From the NCBI GenBank assembly GCA_963731745.1, contig CAVSWT010000032.1:36832-100831 (forward strand): DNA of 64,000 nucleotides. Reading direction: 5' to 3'. Source of the stretch: CAVSWT01 sp963731745 (GTDB taxonomy: Bacteria; Bacteroidota; Ignavibacteria; Ignavibacteriales; Ignavibacteriaceae). Numbering within the stretch: the stretch's first letter is position 1; every line of letters starts with the position of its first letter. Of the stretch, positions 56,500 through 64,000 are shown in pieces. Position numbers and translations under genes: made by a program. The notes below the pieces were generated by a model. It worked only from the letters and a program-made list of their open reading frames with translations. It was not told where the DNA came from and made no database searches.

Positions 56500-57582
56500 T
56501 TATGGAAGTAAATTCTTTAAGCTACTTACCTCTTGATGAAGCAGTTCAGCCTTGTGGTGAGCATATATTTCAGTTTGAACAACAGACCAGTGTCCTAATA
56601 ATTCTTTAACAGAATGAATAGGAACTCCATTCTGCACGAGCATTGATGCAAAAGTATGTCTGAACTTATGCAGGTAGGCGTTCGTATTTATACCTGCTGC
56701 TTTTGCAACTTTTTTACAAACTGTAAGCAGATTTCTTTCTCGCAATTTTTTTCCAGATGGTGAACAAAATGGAAATTCAAATGCATTCGGTTTTTTATGT
56801 TCTTCAAGCAATAATTCATAAAGCAGATTATGCATTGGTATATTTCTTTCAGAATTAAATGATTTGGTCTTAAAATTTTCACTTGATCGTATATGGATCA
56901 ATCGATTTTTGAAATCAATGTCATCCCAGGTTAAATTAGCCAATTCCCCAAACCTTGCGCCGGTAAACAATAATCCTAGAAACGCTTTTCTATAAGCCGA
57001 GTTCATCTGCTGCTGAAAAAATAATTTAATCTCTTCTGGAGAATAATAATCGGGTTTTTTCTTATCCACCTTTAAGTTTTTGATATGCATCATTGGACTT
57101 TGTTTGATATGTCCTTTAATAACTTCCTGATTAAATACTGCCTTAACAGTTTGAATAAAGAAATTGATGGTTTTTGGTTTAGGCATTGCCATTTTTGAAT
57201 TGTTTTTACCTCGTTCTGGTTTTTCACGAACAAGTTCATTATAAAGCTTTGTAGCATGATCTGGGGTGAACTCATCAACATAAGTTACATTAAATACTTT
57301 TGCAACTAATTTCATTTGAGTTATAACATATTTATTTTTTTTAATTGAGGCAGGACGCAAATGTATTTTACTTGCAAGAAAATCATCAAGCGCTTGATTC
57401 ATTGGATATCTTGCGGTTAACAGTTTTGCTGAAATTAGTTTCTCATCATATTTGGATTTTTCATTAGCACCATCGAATGCCTTTGCTTCAGCTTTAGTTC
57501 GAAATGTTTTTTGAATCCTGTTCCCATATTTATCTCGGGTGTCTACTTGGAATTTTCCGTTGGGTTTAGTTTTAATTGCCAT
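56500..57582 (-). CDS. Tyrosine-type site-specific recombinase (integrase)
   Basis: Phage-type integrase, 360 residues. N-terminal arm-binding part (KPNGKFQVDTRDKYGNRIQ), a SAM-like core-binding domain (~60-170) and the catalytic domain. Visible catalytic residues: Arg in FTGARFGELANL, His-x-x-Arg in HKFRHTFASML, His in LLGHWSVVQ, and the nucleophile Tyr in TEIYAHH, all present. It ends ~200 bases from tRNA-Ser, the arrangement expected if it integrates at the tRNA. It follows the small HTH gene immediately (1 base). Confidence 0.94.
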   Translation of the reverse strand: MAIKTKPNGKFQVDTRDKYGNRIQKTFRTKAEAKAFDGANEKSKYDEKLISAKLLTARYPMNQALDDFLASKIHLRPASIKKNKYVITQMKLVAKVFNVTYVDEFTPDHATKLYNELVREKPERGKNNSKMAMPKPKTINFFIQTVKAVFNQEVIKGHIKQSPMMHIKNLKVDKKKPDYYSPEEIKLFFQQQMNSAYRKAFLGLLFTGARFGELANLTWDDIDFKNRLIHIRSSENFKTKSFNSERNIPMHNLLYELLLEEHKKPNAFEFPFCSPSGKKLRERNLLTVCKKVAKAAGINTNAYLHKFRHTFASMLVQNGVPIHSVKELLGHWSVVQTEIYAHHKAELLHQEVSSLKNLLP

Positions 57583-57909
57583 TTAGGTTACTCCTTCTAT
57601 TGTTAATCTTGCAATTTCTGTTAAATGAATTTTTGGTTTGTCTCCCAAATTGATTGTTCTAATTGATCCGGATTTTATTCGGCGACGAATGAACTCCTCC
57701 CCTACTCCAAGTATTTTTGCTGTTTCATTTGCCGTAAATAATATTTTATCAGGGTGGTTATGAACCAGTATTTGAATGGTAGTCTTTAAATTCTCAGCAT
57801 CGTTAACATTAGACAAATTTTCATTTGCCGGACAAATAATTTGAGTCCCGTCCTTTGCAAGTAAAGTTTTTGTAGAACTTAAATGCGATATTTCTATTAA
57901 CGATGCCAT
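57583..57909 (-). CDS. Helix-turn-helix DNA-binding protein, excisionase-like
   Basis: A 108-residue protein. The C-terminal ~50 residues match the HTH_17/excisionase type: LFTANETAKILGVGEEFIRRRIKSGSIRTINLG, with the wing near LGDKPKI. The N-terminal 50 residues are unrecognised. It ends just before the integrase starts and probably directs excision (Xis) or represses the integrase. It starts after a terminator, so it has its own promoter. Confidence 0.75.
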   Translation of the reverse strand: MASLIEISHLSSTKTLLAKDGTQIICPANENLSNVNDAENLKTTIQILVHNHPDKILFTANETAKILGVGEEFIRRRIKSGSIRTINLGDKPKIHLTEIARLTIEGVT

Positions 57910-57944
57910 AGCTTATTATAATTATCTTATACCTTTTTCAAAAT

Positions 57945-57972
57945 AAAAGCCGCTGAACTTTCAGCGGCATTT
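57945..57972 (-). terminator. Rho-independent terminator after the two-gene accessory operon
   Basis: GCCGCTGA (57949-57956) and TCAGCGGC (57961-57968) form a perfect 8-bp GC-rich stem with a 4-base loop, and on the minus strand the stem is followed by TTTTATTTT. It separates the 209-residue gene from xis-int and would end the sigma-54-driven transcript. Confidence 0.88.
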
Positions 57973-57997
57973 TATGAAATTATTTAAGTCTATTCAT

Positions 57998-58627
57998 TTA
58001 ATCTTCGTCATTACTATCTTGAATGGTATTTTCATCCTCAATGCTATCCTCCAAGTTTTCATCAACTTCAGGATCGGCATTTCTAGTATTAGAATCATTA
58101 AAATATTTGTCATCTTCGTACTCAATTAGATGTAAAATTTTAACTGCTAAAGGAGTTAACATTTCATAAATTCTAAGAACCACTTGTACAAATGTAAATT
58201 CTTCAACTTCAAATTTGTAATAATAATTAGTATCAAAATAAAATTTGTATTCACCATTCTTTATAAAAGATAAATTGAGTAAATCCGCCATTCCTTTACT
58301 TTGTTTATAGACAAAGTTTCTGCTTTTATATAAACTGTTGATTATACCGTAGTTATCATTATGATCATAAATAGTATACAAAAATTCTACTTCATACTTT
58401 TTATTACCTTTAAATTTTACCTTCACATTAAATCTTTTTGGAACTTCTTGTGGTCCAATTGGCAATTCAAATTCAATTGTCTCATTAACATTCATTTTAT
58501 AGGCAACTACTTTTAAGGTTGCTTCTGCGATTTCATCCTTTTTGAATGTACTGACTTCAGGATTTGTGGTGTCGCCATCGTCTGTTTGAGAATTATTTGT
58601 TACTTCTTTGTTTAATATATTTTCCAT
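57998..58627 (-). CDS. Accessory protein of unknown function (209 aa), acidic C-terminus
   Basis: No family recognised. The start at ATG 58627 has AGGAA upstream. The first ~45 residues are polar; the middle (50-170) looks beta-rich and folded (VKVKFKGNKKYEVEFLYTIYD, FYFDTNYYYKFEVEEFTF); the last ~35 are strongly acidic (DPEVDENLEDSIEDENTIQ). Second gene of a two-gene unit under the sigma-54 promoter at 59404-59417. The acidic tail next to the lysine-rich partner suggests they could bind each other, as in toxin/neutraliser pairs; this is speculation. Confidence 0.55.
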   Translation of the reverse strand: MENILNKEVTNNSQTDDGDTTNPEVSTFKKDEIAEATLKVVAYKMNVNETIEFELPIGPQEVPKRFNVKVKFKGNKKYEVEFLYTIYDHNDNYGIINSLYKSRNFVYKQSKGMADLLNLSFIKNGEYKFYFDTNYYYKFEVEEFTFVQVVLRIYEMLTPLAVKILHLIEYEDDKYFNDSNTRNADPEVDENLEDSIEDENTIQDSNDED

Positions 58628-58681
58628 AACTTTTCCTTTAAATATTAGGACTGGATAAATCCAGCCCCGGTTAATGTTTAG

Positions 58682-59335
58682 TTATTTATTTTTCTCCCAG
58701 CCAAAAGTTTCTCTGATTGATCTGTAGATCTGAGTTTTCACTTGCGGATATTTATTCAATAATGAATAAGTATCTTTAAGCTCGTTTCTTAGGATCACAT
58801 TCAACTGACTATTAAAGTCTTTCCCATTAATCATTGCGACGTCCTTTAACATTGCAATGCGATGATCTTTTTTCTCTTTCAACTTTCCCAGCTTAGCTAG
58901 TATATCTTTTTGGAATCCTTCAGCATTCTTCTTTATTTCTCTCTTTAAAGCAATTTGAGAATTGATAGTTTTCATTCTCCCCTTAGCAGCCCGTGAATTA
59001 GTTGTACATGCGCTGCTATACTTTTTACCCCAACTATTCAACGCAAGTTTAGTTTTCTTTTGTTGAAGTTTGGTTAGAGTAAGCTTAGCTTTAAATGCTT
59101 TGACTTCGGGGCTTGTAAGATTTTTGATGGTAGGATCTTCTCCTTCCTTTTCGGAAGGAATTTCGATTTGTTTAGAGCTAATGATTTTCTCCAAAACTAT
59201 TATTGAATCAGAGAGTTCATAATTTTGATTGAGATGGTATGAATAACTCTTCTCAATTCCATTGAATCTTTTAGGAGATAATGTTCTGTAATTATTATTA
59301 TCTCCTTTCGGATCAGCTAACTTTATTTTTGGCAT
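58682..59335 (-). CDS. Accessory protein of unknown function (217 aa), lysine-rich
   Basis: No family recognised. ATG 59335 is used because a strong GGAGG site (59341-59345) lies five bases upstream; a TTG four codons earlier is rejected. The protein is basic and mostly helical, with two long lysine-rich segments (KLTLTKLQQKKTKLALNSW, KLKEKKDHRIAMLKD) and a C-terminal part ending YRSIRETFGWEKNK. It has no signal peptide or membrane span. First gene downstream of the sigma-54 promoter, so likely the main output of the activator. Confidence 0.6.
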   Translation of the reverse strand: MPKIKLADPKGDNNNYRTLSPKRFNGIEKSYSYHLNQNYELSDSIIVLEKIISSKQIEIPSEKEGEDPTIKNLTSPEVKAFKAKLTLTKLQQKKTKLALNSWGKKYSSACTTNSRAAKGRMKTINSQIALKREIKKNAEGFQKDILAKLGKLKEKKDHRIAMLKDVAMINGKDFNSQLNVILRNELKDTYSLLNKYPQVKTQIYRSIRETFGWEKNK

Positions 59336-59374
59336 CTTTGCCTCCAAATTGATTTAACTTCTGTTATTTAGATT

Positions 59375-59392
59375 GAAGTTATTTTTAACTTC
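59375..59392. repeat. Inverted repeat at the predicted transcript 5' end
   Basis: GAAGTTA (59375-59381) and TAACTTC (59386-59392) form a perfect 7-bp inverted repeat with a 4-base spacer. It begins at the sigma-54 start predicted near 59392, so it would form a hairpin at the mRNA 5' end or be an operator. Confidence 0.45.
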
Positions 59393-59403
59393 GACACAAT
59401 GAG

Positions 59404-59417
59404 GCAATAGATATACC
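59404..59417 (-). promoter_or_regulatory. Sigma-54 (-24/-12) promoter of the accessory operon
   Basis: Read on the minus strand: GCGGTATATCTATTGCC, with GG (59417-59416), exactly 10 bases, then GC (59405-59404) and the preferred TTGC. The start is predicted near 59392, giving a 57-base leader before ATG 59335. The activator gene ends just upstream and a palindrome sits 83 bases upstream of the start. Confidence 0.75.
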
Positions 59418-59465
59418 GCAGAAATGATTTAAAATTTTTAGTTTTGTAACTTATTTTTGGAATTG

Positions 59466-59485
59466 TACTTGAAGTATTTCAAGTA
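59466..59485. promoter_or_regulatory. Palindromic candidate enhancer for the accessory operon
   Basis: TACTTGAAGTATTTCAAGTA: 8-bp arms, 4-base spacer, perfect. A third half-site, ACTTGAAG, follows at 59487-59494. The centre lies about 83 bp upstream of the predicted start at 59392, a normal position for an enhancer-binding protein. Assignment to the adjacent activator is inferred from position. Confidence 0.6.
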
Positions 59486-59516
59486 AACTTGAAGATGTTA
59501 GAGTTGGCGCAAATTA

Positions 59517-61403
59517 TCAGAGGTTTAATTTCTTTTTGATCTCTCCATATTTATTATAAGCTTTGTTAAGTTTTGATTTACTGAACTGTGTTCCGTCCAT
59601 GCCAACAATAACCGATGCCGATTCTTTTTTTAGAGTTTTGTTCCAATGCATATTGAAGTCATCTAAGTATAATTTCGCGATTATTGGTTCAACAAAATTA
59701 TCAAGAAATTTTCCGTCTTTATCCGGCGACCAGTTATTTAAAAATAATAGTAGTAATTCATTTAATCTTTCAAAATCTTCTTCATGATATATCGGCGTGT
59801 TCTCAATTGGTTCCTTTTTAATTTGCTCAACTTTAATTCTAGTTTGATTTTCCGACAGACAATTAAAATATAAAATTTTCAAATACTGATTTAGCTGTCT
59901 AATATTCCCCGGCCAGTTTAGAGATTGCAAGTATTCTACAGCGACCTCATCAATAGTGATATATCGATCTCTCTTTCGATTCAATTCCGACAGAAAAGAG
60001 TCAATCATTATTCTTATGTCTTCTGATCTTTCACGCAGTGCCGGAATCTTTATTATTCTTCCCGTGATTCTATAATAAAGATCGTCTTCAAATTCCCCCT
60101 CTTTAAATAGTTTTTTTAAATCCTTATTTGAACCAAAAATAAGCCTTACATTAGCTTGAGTTGATTTGCCTTCACCTAAAACTTCAAATTTCTTTGTACC
60201 TATAAAAGTAATTAATCCATCACGCGTTTCCTTAGTTGTTCTGTCAATCTCATCAAGAAATAAAGTACCTCCTTCAGCTCGTTTTATTTTCCCGTCATAA
60301 TCTTTTATTGCTCCAGTGAAAGCTCCTTTTTTCCAGCCGAATAATTTTTGATCTAGTTTATCACTGGACAAATTACCACAATTTTGTTCTTCATAATTTT
60401 TATTATGTCGATCGCTTTCATTATGAATTATATTAGCCAACCATGATTTTCCAACACCGGTTTCACCTAAAAGCAAAATAGGAATATCGTCTTCATTTAT
60501 TACTGAAAGAACGGAGCGCAATTGTTGCTTATAATTATTATCGTTTGTTAATACTTTCTTACTTAATGATTCTAACTGCTCATCGATGGTTTTTGTTGGA
60601 CTCAAAATTTTTTCTTCTGGTTGATTTAATCTGATAACTGTCTTTTCGAATAAATTTTGTTCTTGAATGGTATCGAATAAAAATGAAAATAAAGGTTTTA
60701 GTTCTGAAGTATTATATATTGAAATCCAATATATTAGCTGGGAGACAATTAAATAAAAATAGATTTTTAATTGTTCAGTATTATTTGAATCAGTGAGAAT
60801 AATTTTAAATAAATTGTTTTTACTTTCTTGTTCATAAATAGTTATCACTACCTTTCTCAATGCAACCAACAATTTATCTATCTTATTTTCATTACCTTCG
60901 GAATTATCAAAGATAATATATATTGGTGTATCGTTATCCTTTATACCTTGGAAAAAATTTCCCGGTGGGAAATTCTTAAACATGTTAGCATTAATTCCCT
61001 CATCTTTCAAAATATTAGGAATGGTTGTTGAATTTATTAAGTAAATGAATGATTGAAAATTGTTCGTATCTTTATTGTTGATTATACTGATTTGTTCAAA
61101 AGCTTTAATAAAACTTTCATCTAATTTTTTTTTACCTTCTTTCAGATTTATTTTAACTTGTGTGGATTGCTCATTGTCCCCACTCGATGTAAATGACCTT
61201 AAATTATCTGCCTTAAATTCTTTGTCATTGTTGACCGTTTCAAATATTGAATCAAGCGCTTTGTTTTTGAGCTGGTTTAATTCATCAAAAACTTGTCTTT
61301 CCTCAATTGACGATATATTGAATGACTTCTTTAATTCAGTTTCAACCTCTTGAATTAGATCAAAATATCTACCTTCAGATAGTAGTTTTTGAATTTTTTC
61401 CAT
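59517..61403 (-). CDS. Sigma-54-dependent activator (bEBP) with novel N-terminal region
   Basis: Enhancer-binding protein, 628 residues. The first ~285 residues match no known sensor (no receiver, PAS, GAF or CARF signature seen) and are helical, with a beta/hydrophobic patch near 165-240. The AAA+ domain spans ~290-520: Walker A GETGVGKS (313-320), canonical GAFTGA (360-365), Walker B GGTLFLDEID and the R-finger region LYYRITGRI. The C-terminus (ESASVIVGMDGTQFSKSKLNKAYNKYG) looks like a degenerate Fis-type helix-turn-helix. It follows the CHAT gene after ~250 bases and lies just upstream of a sigma-54 promoter, so it likely relays a signal to the two-gene operon. Confidence 0.9.
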   Translation of the reverse strand: MEKIQKLLSEGRYFDLIQEVETELKKSFNISSIEERQVFDELNQLKNKALDSIFETVNNDKEFKADNLRSFTSSGDNEQSTQVKINLKEGKKKLDESFIKAFEQISIINNKDTNNFQSFIYLINSTTIPNILKDEGINANMFKNFPPGNFFQGIKDNDTPIYIIFDNSEGNENKIDKLLVALRKVVITIYEQESKNNLFKIILTDSNNTEQLKIYFYLIVSQLIYWISIYNTSELKPLFSFLFDTIQEQNLFEKTVIRLNQPEEKILSPTKTIDEQLESLSKKVLTNDNNYKQQLRSVLSVINEDDIPILLLGETGVGKSWLANIIHNESDRHNKNYEEQNCGNLSSDKLDQKLFGWKKGAFTGAIKDYDGKIKRAEGGTLFLDEIDRTTKETRDGLITFIGTKKFEVLGEGKSTQANVRLIFGSNKDLKKLFKEGEFEDDLYYRITGRIIKIPALRERSEDIRIMIDSFLSELNRKRDRYITIDEVAVEYLQSLNWPGNIRQLNQYLKILYFNCLSENQTRIKVEQIKKEPIENTPIYHEEDFERLNELLLLFLNNWSPDKDGKFLDNFVEPIIAKLYLDDFNMHWNKTLKKESASVIVGMDGTQFSKSKLNKAYNKYGEIKKKLNL

Positions 61404-61654
61404 ATAAGTCTATGTGTTTTAGTTAATAAATTGGTTAACAGCTTTGAAGATTCATTGAATTTTTGCAAGGGTGCTTAAATATTGATATAAAAGTTTAATT
61501 TTATTTGTAAAAATTCTCAAAAATAAAATAAGGTATACGAATTAATTAGTCGATTATCATAGAAAACTGATAAAAAAATCTCAATTAATTAAGTAGAATT
61601 ACACAATTAATCATTTTTTATTTTATTCAACTATTGTTAAAGCTTTATTTTTCA
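61404..61654. other. Intergenic region between CHAT and activator genes
   Basis: About 250 AT-rich bases. I see no sigma-54 -24/-12 pattern on the minus strand and no strong hairpin with a T-run. It probably holds an ordinary promoter for the activator gene, so the two need not be co-transcribed. Confidence 0.5.
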
Positions 61655-64000
61655 TTAAGTTATAAGCAAATCTCTTTCAATTAGCATAAAGCTAGCCCAA
61701 TAAAAAGGATTAGGGTACATTTGCTTAAGAATTAATTGTGCTTCTCTAAATGACTCAAATTTATTATCATTGATTAACCATTTAGAATAAAATTCTGTTA
61801 TAAATTCTTTAGAAATTTTGTCATCAATTTCCCACAGACTGATAATAATAGATTTTGCTCCAGCCTTGTAAAAAGCTCTTTGTAAACTTAAATAATCTCC
61901 AGATTCTAGTTCAAAACCTAAACCCGATTGACATACACTTAATACCACCAGTTCGCAACTTTGCAGATTCATACTTCTAATTTCGTCGGGTGTTACAACT
62001 CCATTAAAATTGATATATTCTTTTCCGTCGATGTCCACAGAACATCCGGACAGTAATATTCCAGACATTGTATATGAATCATCTATCTTTTCAATTTGTT
62101 TTAAATTGGGTAAGAAATATCCATGCGTTGCTACATGCAAAATTGTAGGAGAATTAACATCCATAAAATTATTTTTTGAAGCATCATCGTGGATATATAA
62201 TTGCACTTTCCAATTATGTCCGTTCAATAATGAAGCGACTTCATTTACTTCATTCTTGCTTTCGGGTAATGGTTTGATTTCATAATCATTTAATTCATAT
62301 ACAGAATTGTATTCATTTGGAATTTTATATCCACTTTCTAAACTAACTGCTCTGTAGGCTGGGGATCCAAATAAACATGCAGTTTTTTCTAAATTATTAT
62401 TTGGGATAATTCTCATGTTTATCAAATTGTTTGTATATCTGATTTTTTTATTTAATATTAAATACTCGCCACCAGAAGACAATAATGAATCGAAATTTAT
62501 AAATCTTAATGCTCCATCTGAAGATAAAAAGATTTCATCTTTTGATTCTATGTATGGTAAGATGGGTTTCCAAAAAACTTTATACGAAGTTAAATCGATA
62601 GATTTATTTTGAATACAATTCCAATAATTCTTCAAATAGTTATTTTCGATATCAGTACCATTTTCAAGAATCAGATAATCCGGACTAGTAGTATTTTCCT
62701 TGGTTATAATAAAAATCAGATAATTTAATTGATTATTATTCGTATTCACAAATTTCATTATTTCAATAATTGCTGCATTATCCGAAATACTTTTTATCAA
62801 ACTTTCGTATGGGTCTTGGTTATCATTCCATTTTGGAATATCCAATGATATTATCTCTTTGGTTAGAATTCTATAATTAAATATTGTTTTGATGAAATCT
62901 CTGTCGGATGGGAATATTTTGATTGCAAAACTCAATAAATTAGAATTTGCAGTCCAAATCGTTTTAACAAATTGCAATCTCTGAGATTCATTTAATGAAT
63001 GAAAGATTTCTTTAATAATTTTATAATAAAGTTTTAAATATCTTAAATAAATATCTTTCGCTCTTTCAAGGTATTCATTTTTAGAATATACTTCTGCTAA
63101 TACAATTAAGAGCACTAAGTTACCATATGTTAATTCTTCATTTTTATTGATAAGTGCGTGATAAACTTCCTCTAAATTTTTTAATCCTTCAGCAATGTTC
63201 CCGTGTTTTATTAGGATATTTCCTAGTAGCTGCTTAAAGCTAAAATAGTCATCGCTGGTAATGTTTACTTTTTCGTAATAATCTAAGCCGATTAGACAAT
63301 AATATTCTGCCAAGTCTAATTTACTACTCATTAAATAAACGCTTGCAAGATTATATATGATATTATAATAAGCTTCCTCACTCTCTAAATTATTTCTCTT
63401 AAACAGATCTATTGCTTGAAGTGAATATTTTTCAGCAAGCTCATAATCATTTTTCTCAGAATATAAATTGCTTAGATGAAGTAAAATATGATAATATTTT
63501 TTATTATTACTTAATTCATTTTCTCCCAATAGATTCTTTAATTTTAAAAGTAATTCCTCAGCATCATTGATTAAATTTAGATCCAGGTATAATTGAGCCA
63601 AGTTAGTATTCGCAGTTATAAAATAACTATGAACTTCTGTAAATTCATTAATACCAAAAAGTTTATTATAATATTCTAAAGACAGGGAAAACCTATCTAG
63701 CTGCTGAGTGGTATAAGAAAGCTTAAAATACAAATCAATTTTTTCTTCAACATCTGAATCAAAATACTTATGAATCAATTCTAAGCAAAATTCTAATTCT
63801 CTGAGTGCATCTGGCAACGAGTTAGAATTATAGTAAATATCGCTTAGGAGTTTTTGTGCTTTATAATAGTAGATGTTATTGGTACCAAATTTTCTTTCGA
63901 TGTAGGCTATTAATTCAACTAATTGTTTTATAGCTAATTGGGTCTGATTATTTTGTCCGTTTGTAAATGCTTCGTTATATCTTTTACGAATAATTCGGAG
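61655..64000 (-). CDS. TPR-CHAT domain protein, caspase-like protease (5' end beyond window)
   Basis: Tetratricopeptide repeats (ENDYELAEKYSLQAIDLF, SSKLDLAEYYCLIGLDYY and similar) followed by a C-terminal CHAT domain. The catalytic pair is intact: His in ILHVATHGYF (residue 565 counted from TTG 63817) and Cys in VVLSVCQSG (residue 629). The frame remains open from 63817 to the right window edge, still reading TPR-like sequence (IYYYKAQKLLSDIYY), so the TTG is not the real start and the gene runs off. CHAT proteases are effectors of bacterial defence or regulated proteolysis; here the partner is probably the neighbouring activator. Substrate unknown. Confidence 0.88.
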   Translation of the reverse strand, partial: LRIIRKRYNEAFTNGQNNQTQLAIKQLVELIAYIERKFGTNNIYYYKAQKLLSDIYYNSNSLPDALRELEFCLELIHKYFDSDVEEKIDLYFKLSYTTQQLDRFSLSLEYYNKLFGINEFTEVHSYFITANTNLAQLYLDLNLINDAEELLLKLKNLLGENELSNNKKYYHILLHLSNLYSEKNDYELAEKYSLQAIDLFKRNNLESEEAYYNIIYNLASVYLMSSKLDLAEYYCLIGLDYYEKVNITSDDYFSFKQLLGNILIKHGNIAEGLKNLEEVYHALINKNEELTYGNLVLLIVLAEVYSKNEYLERAKDIYLRYLKLYYKIIKEIFHSLNESQRLQFVKTIWTANSNLLSFAIKIFPSDRDFIKTIFNYRILTKEIISLDIPKWNDNQDPYESLIKSISDNAAIIEIMKFVNTNNNQLNYLIFIITKENTTSPDYLILENGTDIENNYLKNYWNCIQNKSIDLTSYKVFWKPILPYIESKDEIFLSSDGALRFINFDSLLSSGGEYLILNKKIRYTNNLINMRIIPNNNLEKTACLFGSPAYRAVSLESGYKIPNEYNSVYELNDYEIKPLPESKNEVNEVASLLNGHNWKVQLYIHDDASKNNFMDVNSPTILHVATHGYFLPNLKQIEKIDDSYTMSGILLSGCSVDIDGKEYINFNGVVTPDEIRSMNLQSCELVVLSVCQSGLGFELESGDYLSLQRAFYKAGAKSIIISLWEIDDKISKEFITEFYSKWLINDNKFESFREAQLILKQMYPNPFYWASFMLIERDLLIT

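Larger units (their letters stand above)
56210..64000 (-). mobile_element. Integrative element in or beside tRNA-Ser (left part)
   Basis: From the tRNA onward come a tyrosine integrase pointing towards the tRNA, an HTH protein, two unknown genes, a sigma-54 activator and a TPR-CHAT protein, all on the minus strand, a typical order for a tRNA-targeting genomic island. The other attachment site, and hence the full length, lies beyond the window. Boundary at the tRNA 3' end is inferred. Confidence 0.7.

Noticed and set aside
58651..58664. Hairpin CTGGAT/ATCCAG between the two accessory genes
   Set aside because: Short stem without a T-run on the minus strand; the genes are too close and share one output operon, so it is not called a terminator.
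61404..61654. Possible sigma-54 promoter before the activator gene
   Set aside because: I checked the minus strand for GG-N10-GC and found none with the right spacing, so no autoregulation through sigma-54 is claimed.
1..64000. CRISPR arrays and rRNA genes
   Set aside because: No regular spaced repeats or rRNA-like sequence seen anywhere in the window.

Overview
The window is A+T-rich and looks like a chromosomal stretch of a Bacteroidota/Chlorobiota-group bacterium, most plausibly an Ignavibacteria relative. The reasons are a type IX secretion (T9SS) C-terminal sorting domain, a PorV/PorQ-type outer-membrane protein, a SufBCDSU-type Fe-S operon with a bacilliredoxin, YfhO and PA0069-type radical SAM proteins, and generally weak Shine-Dalgarno sequences. 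This is inference; there is no rRNA in the window to confirm it.

Layout. 1-7.2 kb: a partial TlpA-like protein, a MarR regulator, aconitase, then an NtrC-type response regulator followed by a candidate enhancer palindrome, a sigma-54 promoter and two tiny membrane-protein genes; a divergent GroES-like protein follows. 7.4-28.7 kb: a surface-polysaccharide region with glycosyltransferases, methyltransferases, a Wzx-like flippase, a YfhO protein and an SGNH hydrolase. It is preceded by three tandem paralogous lipoproteins (one broken) and a T9SS-exported beta-propeller protein, and it contains a perfect 1,488-bp tandem duplication that truncates one FkbM gene and extends one methyltransferase. 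28.8-36 kb: sufB-C-D-S-U-T, bacilliredoxin and an Rrf2 regulator with three cysteines. 36-46 kb: mixed housekeeping genes (phosphoglycerate mutase, PorV-like barrel, thioredoxin-like lipoprotein, radical SAM, PLP decarboxylase, glycosyltransferases, a GH13 amylase). 46.4-50.7 kb: a four-gene unit of two inner-membrane proteins, possibly a distant GldL/GldM-like motor pair, and two paralogous outer-membrane barrels. 50.7-54 kb: gnd-zwf-pgl, the oxidative pentose phosphate branch. 54-56.1 kb: a membrane protein, a HisN-like phosphatase and a frameshifted DUF486 gene.

56.2-64 kb is an accessory element next to tRNA-Ser(UGA): a tyrosine integrase, a small helix-turn-helix protein, two unrecognised genes with opposite charge character, a sigma-54 activator with a novel N-terminal region, and a TPR-CHAT (caspase-like) protease that runs off the right edge. 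Between the activator and the two unknown genes lie a 20-bp palindrome and a -24/-12 sigma-54 promoter with correct spacing, so the element appears to carry a self-contained circuit: CHAT/TPR protein, enhancer-binding activator, enhancer, sigma-54 promoter, two-gene output operon, terminator. This is the best candidate for an undescribed (possibly defence or stress) system in the window.

Three loci (11465-12765, 36455-37392, 55794-56122) contain single-base frameshifts in otherwise well preserved genes. They may be real pseudogenes or assembly errors and should be checked in reads before interpretation.
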